This document shows, in pieces, positions 58,203 to 64,000 of a stretch of 64,000 bases of DNA; the first letter of the stretch is position 1, and every line of letters starts with the position of its first letter. A program made the position numbers and the translations under genes. This DNA comes from Phlyctochytrium arcticum (lineage: Eukaryota > Chytridiomycota > Chytridiomycetes > Chytridiales > Chytridiaceae): the NCBI GenBank assembly GCA_025602905.1, contig JAHLKI010000008.1, positions 186,001 through 250,000 of the forward strand, written 5' to 3'. The notes beneath the pieces were generated by a model. That model was not told the origin of the DNA. It ran no database searches and was given only the letters and a program-made list of their open reading frames with translations.

Positions 58203-59809
58203 ATGAATCACTTGATTCAATCTCTCTCCATGACTGTGCCTTCACCACAAGGCGGCAAACTTGCCGAAAGTCCCGACTTTCGAAAGCTGAGCTCGACGAG
58301 AAATTCGTTAGACTCTCAGGACATTTTGGACGACATGACGGCTACAGACGTCCTTACCAATGGCAAGAATACCGCCGCCGAAGAGTGGAACCGCTCTTCT
58401 TGGAGATCCAAGGAGGTTCACCAGGACGTGATCTACGAAAGCCCCGACCACTTGCAGAAGGTCCTTACCAAGCTGGACAAGCTTCCGCCACTAGTCAGCC
58501 CCCAGGAAATCAAGAAATTGCGATCAGAGCTAGCTGAGGTTGCCGAGAACAAGCGCTTTCTTCTGCAAGGTGGTGACTGCGCTGAACTCTTTGATTATTG
58601 CGCATCGGATGCCATCGAAAACAAATTGAAGGTCCTTCTGCAAATGTCCCTCATTTTGGTCTGGGGAGGCCGTACTTCCGTAACTCGTATCGGGCGCATG
58701 GCAGGTCAGTACGCCAAGCCCCGGTCCAAGCCGACGGAGATGATTGATGGAGTCGAGTACACGGCCTTCCGAGGCGACAATGTGAATGGAATTGACTTGG
58801 ACGACCGCAAGCCGGATCCGGAAAGGTTACTGGGCGCTTATTTCCACTCTGCTGCTACGATAAATTACATACGATCTCTTCTCGCTGGAGGATTTGCTGA
58901 TTTGCATCACCCGGAGGCCTGGAATTTGCAGTCTTGGGACTTTGCTCATGTACAGAATCCTGCTCTGAAAGCAGAATACCAGGCCATTGTTCGTCGATTG
59001 AACGATGCCCTGGAGTTTATGCAAACTATTGGTGCCGATCGTGACGGTGCTTCAAAGGAGGCGATTAGTACCGTGGACATGTTTACATCCCATGAGGGAC
59101 TTTTGTTGGAATACGAGGAGCGCTTGACAAGAAAGTTTGAGAACGAGTGGTACAATCTCGGAGCGCATTACCTTTGGATTGGCGACCGAACACGTCAGCT
59201 GGATGGTGGACACGTTGAATACTTCCGGGGCATCGTAAACCCTATTGGAGTAAAGGTTGGGCCTTCGATGAAGCCAGAGGAGCTAGCACCATTGATGGAC
59301 ATTCTCAACCCAAACCGCGAGCCGGGCAAAGTTACATTGATCACTCGCTATGGTCATGACAAGATCTCAAGCTACCTTCGGGATCACATCAAGGCAATCC
59401 AAGCAACTGGCCACAAGGTCGTCTGGTGTTGCGATCCCATGCACGGAAACACGGAAACGACAGCTTCTGGAGTGAAAACCCGTCGATTCGACCACATCGC
59501 TTCGGAGCTTAGCCAGGCCTTCCGCATCCACACCGAGTGCAAATCACAACTGGGCGGAGTCCACTTTGAGCTAACGGGAGATCCTGTGACGGAAACCATT
59601 GGCGGGTCAATGAACCTATCCGAGGCCGATCTTTCACGAAATTATCAAACCTTCTGTGACCCAAGGTAATCTCGCAAACGTTGAACAGCTCTCGTGTTGA
59701 AATTTATTCATATTTATTTCGCAGGCTGAACTATGAACAATCATTAGACATTGCATTTATGATTGCAAACTATTATGAGGGTGAACGTAGTTGCTTGCGC
59801 AGCTTGTAA
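58203..59809 (+). CDS. Class II DAHP synthase
   Basis: First enzyme of the shikimate pathway: phosphoenolpyruvate plus erythrose-4-phosphate to DAHP. Two exons (58203-59665 and about 59725-59809), roughly 515 residues. Landmarks of the class II (plant/actinobacterial, also fungal) family: RFLLQGGDCAELFDY, RIGRMAGQYAKPRSKP, YTAFRGDNVNG, SHEGLLLEYEERLTR, HYLWIGDRTRQLDGGHVEY, NPIGVKVGPSM, VVWCCDPMHGNTETT and GGVHFELTGDPVTETIGGS. The first 60 or so residues are variable and contain the segment also found inverted at 48681-48843. The start may be 58203 or Met10 at 58230. A single intron is few for this window. Confidence 0.96.
58288..58450 (+). repeat. Source copy of the 163-bp inverted duplication
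   Basis: Lies inside the first coding exon of DAHP synthase, covering the stretch from LSSTRNSLDSQDILDD through VHQDVIYESPD. Here it is in frame with a complete gene, so this is taken as the original. Confidence 0.92.
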
Positions 59810-60023
59810 AACTTGGCGCTGAGTTTCAGCTTGTAAATTATTCGAAAACTATCTAATAAAGGAAAAGGACCCGGCTTAAAAAACTGCGCAAAAATACGCA
59901 AAGCAATTGTGTGCCAAAAAAATTTTGAGAAAAGAGGGCAAAGAATAAAGAATTAGGCCGGCCGCGAGGTTGTGAAGCGGAAAATACAATTGCCCAGATA
60001 ACTCAAGCAACGATGCATGAGGT

Positions 60024-62268
60024 CTAGTCTTCCTCAGAATGCGATATGCTGACTCCAATCCCTGAGCCGCTCGAAAACATGGAGGCATCAGTTCCTATGG
60101 AAGCTTTCAATTGTTTGAGATACGCTTCCTGTAGTGCTGCAGTAGATTTCTTGTACGAATCGGTTTGGCGCAGTGATGTGTGCACCATATCGTTTGTAGC
60201 AAGACGTAGGAAAGCCTCCACAGTCAACGACACGCATTGCACTTCGGTAGAGGCGTACACGGCTACCGAGGTGATAGGCAAAAACTCGGGGTCAGATAGA
60301 CCCTTCTGGCCAGTCTTTGACAAACCCGTACTGGGAGTCGTGTCGGGAAAGACCGAGCCACGCGGCCAAAATTCGGCTGTTTTGGCCTTGTTTGGGTCAT
60401 ATACAAGTGGTGGAGGGATCTTTAGTTCAGGGAACGATTCCCCACCACTAATGTCGCACAATGTCACTTCTTCATAAAAAAGCTGTTCTCCCTGCTGAGG
60501 ATCCCGCCCTTCGGCAATGGGCTGAACAACCTGTTGCGGCCGTGATGCATGGACGCCCGAGTTAATCTGATAGGATTTTACGAATGGCACATTCCGAACA
60601 ACTGACGCCGTTCCTTTGCATAATAGAAAAATGCGATCGGCAGGTTCTCCCTGCGCAACAATTTGCGCTCCCATCGGAAATGTACAATAAACGGAATTTT
60701 GGGCTGCTTTCAGCAGGGAGGTCTCGTACGCGTTTTGGAACAGGGGGTGGGAATTTAAAGATGAGACCAGAGTATGGGTGTCGCTGCCGTCTCGGCCGAA
60801 TGCAATATGTATGTACTCATCTAGTTTTTTCTCACGTAAGAAATGATGCCAAGGAGTCAGAAACCTGTGTCTACGATCCACCTACCCATATCCAACCGCA
60901 AGAATTCACAGAATCCCACACAGACAACGTTCATGAACCGTTTTGTGCCACCACTTGCCAGCAAGTGCGCAGCAGTCACATCCCCCACGATGCCACCCTT
61001 TTCAATCAGGTTCTGCTTGAGGCGAACCCCCCGATGATCTTTGTAGACTTCGACCGCTCCTGAAATGATAAAGTAAACACTTTCCGCTACCCCGCTTTCT
61101 CGTAGTATCATGGCTCTTGGCGGGTGGACTTCGTAGGTGAGTGATCCGAGAAACATCTGTTTCCGTTGCGCAGTCGAGAAACGTTGCAGACATGGAAGCA
61201 ACTTTATCATGTATGCGTCGATTGAGTTGAAATCTGCGACTGTACGTAGTTGCTTTTGCTTGGACAGGAGCAAATGAAACTTGACAAAAATGTTTTAGTT
61301 GGATTTTTATTCCCCTCTCCGAGAATCTCATGTCTTACCTTTGTTTTAACAGCGTTATCCGTGGCGCCCTTCGTCACGCTCGATCTACGGCCCAGTGAGT
61401 CTCCTGCAGGTTGCTGGAAAAGAAGTGGTACAGCAGCGCCCAGGCCACTTTGTCGCATCGCGTAAGTCGTTCGGACCAGACGCCGTATTATATTGATGGC
61501 TGTCCGCCATTTCTCACGATACGACATGCGCTCCTCATCTCCAATCTTTCGGTCATCGTCAGAGGTAAATGATTTACTTCCAGTCACCCGTGAGCCCCGG
61601 CTGCCCTGCATGCCTTTGTATAAGCCTGGAGGTTGCTGCACCACGATCTGTGCCCTGGTCTTTGCACCCGTCGTCGCGCGAATGCCGGGAAGTAACGTTC
61701 CTTGCTGAATCAGTGGGCCGGCTCCATAGTCCTTGACCACTGGTTTTATCCCCTGATGGACCCGCCGATCAGTAGCTGCGCGTACAGCCATCGACGTGTC
61801 TGTCGGCCCAACATCATCATCCTCGAATTCCCCACTTTCTATCAGCTTATCAATGTAGCTTGGCTGGCGGGGTGGAGGGCGCGCTGCCTCGGGTATAGTT
61901 CGTTCCGACTGTCGCCGGCTTGAAATGCCCTGGGAACCTATAGTAGTAGCAGAACCGAGGGATATTGTGGACACTGACGATAAAACTTTGCGTAGCGGCG
62001 GAAGTGATTTTAAAGGCGATCTCCAAGGGGAATAGGACGTATCTGGCGCACGGGGGACCGAATCGACCATTGTAGCTTGAGCAGGAGCTCCCATGGATCC
62101 GGCTTGAAAAGATGGCCATGAGATGCGTGAATTGATCCTTCCCTGTGCACCGGCAGCTCCGGTTCCAGAAAATGATGAGCCTCGAGACGTGGTCCGAGCT
62201 GACAGCTGGGGAAGGTTCCGCGTGGAGGATCTCACGGCCGTAGAGCGTGCTTCCTCGGATTTCATCAT
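60024..62268 (-). CDS. Cyclic nucleotide-binding protein, CNBD2-like
   Basis: Exons about 62268-61330, 61280-60890 and 60865-60024. The N-terminal 280 residues are low-complexity Ser/Thr/Arg. Then come REKWRTAINIIRRLVRTTYA and a cyclic-nucleotide-binding fold: FSTAQRKQMFLGSLTYEVHP, PRAMILRESGVAESVYFIIS and GAVEVYKD, followed by KGGIVGDV at the phosphate-cassette position. A second, split CNB-like part (FPMGAQIVAQGEPADRIFLL) follows. The canonical FGE-A/R-A cassette is replaced by VGDVTA, so nucleotide binding is uncertain. Layout and the WRT-I-IRRLVR segment resemble CNBD2, a family kept in flagellated organisms. It ends ISHSEED at 60024. Confidence 0.75.
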
Positions 62269-62637
62269 TTCGGAAAAAAATTCCTATCGTGAGGCTAAAG
62301 TCGCAAAACCAATATTTAGACTTTAGAACATGAGCAATTTGACAAAACTCACAAGTTTTTAAAGTGTACAGAGGTGGGACGATGTACGTCAAAAAGCGGT
62401 TCTAGGTTATACTTAACTTAATGTTTTCACTGGGTATTCAATCCATGGACATGTTTACCTACATTAAATCTTTCAAGGTTAGACTTACGTTAAGCTGCTA
62501 ATCACACCGTTTCCCTTTTTAGTAGGAAGCTACTTTATCTTTATGTTTTGTTCCAGCTCAATGCGCAAATTACTAAAGCCATAAATAAAAAATCATTGTT
62601 CGAACACTTAAATACAAATGTGTGCTTGTATGCTAGT
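62269..62637. other. Gap between CNBD2-like and RIO2
   Basis: AT-rich 3' flank of RIO2 and 5' flank of the CNBD2-like gene, both on the minus strand. No other feature. Confidence 0.4.

Positions 62638-64000
<1,363 letters not shown>

Noticed and set aside
58203..59809. Class II DAHP synthase as a bacterial horizontal transfer
   Set aside because: Class II enzymes are known in fungi, and this gene has a spliceosomal intron and host-like flanks. Nothing in the sequence alone supports recent transfer.

Overview
The window is eukaryotic nuclear DNA, most likely from a zoosporic (flagellated) true fungus of the chytrid type. Almost every gene is broken by short GT-AG introns, mostly about 45 to 130 nt. 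Genes lie close together on both strands. The gene set mixes fungal housekeeping functions (C-5 sterol desaturase, phosphomevalonate kinase, ATG9, class II DAHP synthase) with two families usually kept by organisms with cilia or flagella: a TEX9-like coiled-coil protein and a CNBD2-like cyclic-nucleotide-binding protein. The lineage is an inference; no rRNA operon or organelle marker is present. I see no prokaryotic, viral or CRISPR feature.

Layout. 0-6 kb: an unrecognised membrane protein, UTP23 and TEX9-like. 6.5-9.7 kb: two lipid enzymes, DGAT2 and ERG3. 10-16 kb: eIF3m, mitochondrial uS15m, an unrecognised multi-pass membrane protein and ribophorin II/SWP1. 16.3-19.7 kb: ATG9. 20-21.6 kb: a divergent histone H2A/H2B pair. 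22-27 kb: ATP12, complex I NDUFS7, the KDEL receptor and ribosomal protein uS17. 27-35 kb: an ALYREF/Yra1 mRNA export adaptor, CCT8, glia maturation factor, cornichon/ERV14 and a mitochondrial-type PPR protein. 39-45.4 kb: a DHHC palmitoyltransferase, phosphomevalonate kinase and a double ATP-grasp protein. 49-56 kb: separase. 56-64 kb: RBX1, RBM8A/Y14, class II DAHP synthase, CNBD2-like and the 3' part of RIO2.

Two stretches look accessory. The first, 35.0-38.9 kb, has no convincing gene. It holds a diverged tandem array whose units carry a tRNA-like B box inside a hairpin closed by covarying bases, a 5S rRNA-like relic, a GC-rich segment, and a diverged direct repeat pair about 3 kb apart. 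The second, 45.4-49.0 kb, holds a frameshifted lineage-specific gene and a 163-bp copy, with no mismatch seen, of the 5' coding part of the DAHP synthase gene, in inverted orientation about 9.6 kb from its source and just upstream of separase.

The genes do not form one pathway. Several neighbours share short divergent promoters (UTP23/TEX9, the 13-16 kb membrane protein/SWP1, H2A/H2B, ATP12/NDUFS7, CCT8/GMF), as expected of a compact fungal genome. The least conventional protein is the double ATP-grasp enzyme, whose second domain has lost its metal-binding residues. I found no convincing evidence of a wholly new multigene system. Exon borders were read by eye and may be off by a base or two.
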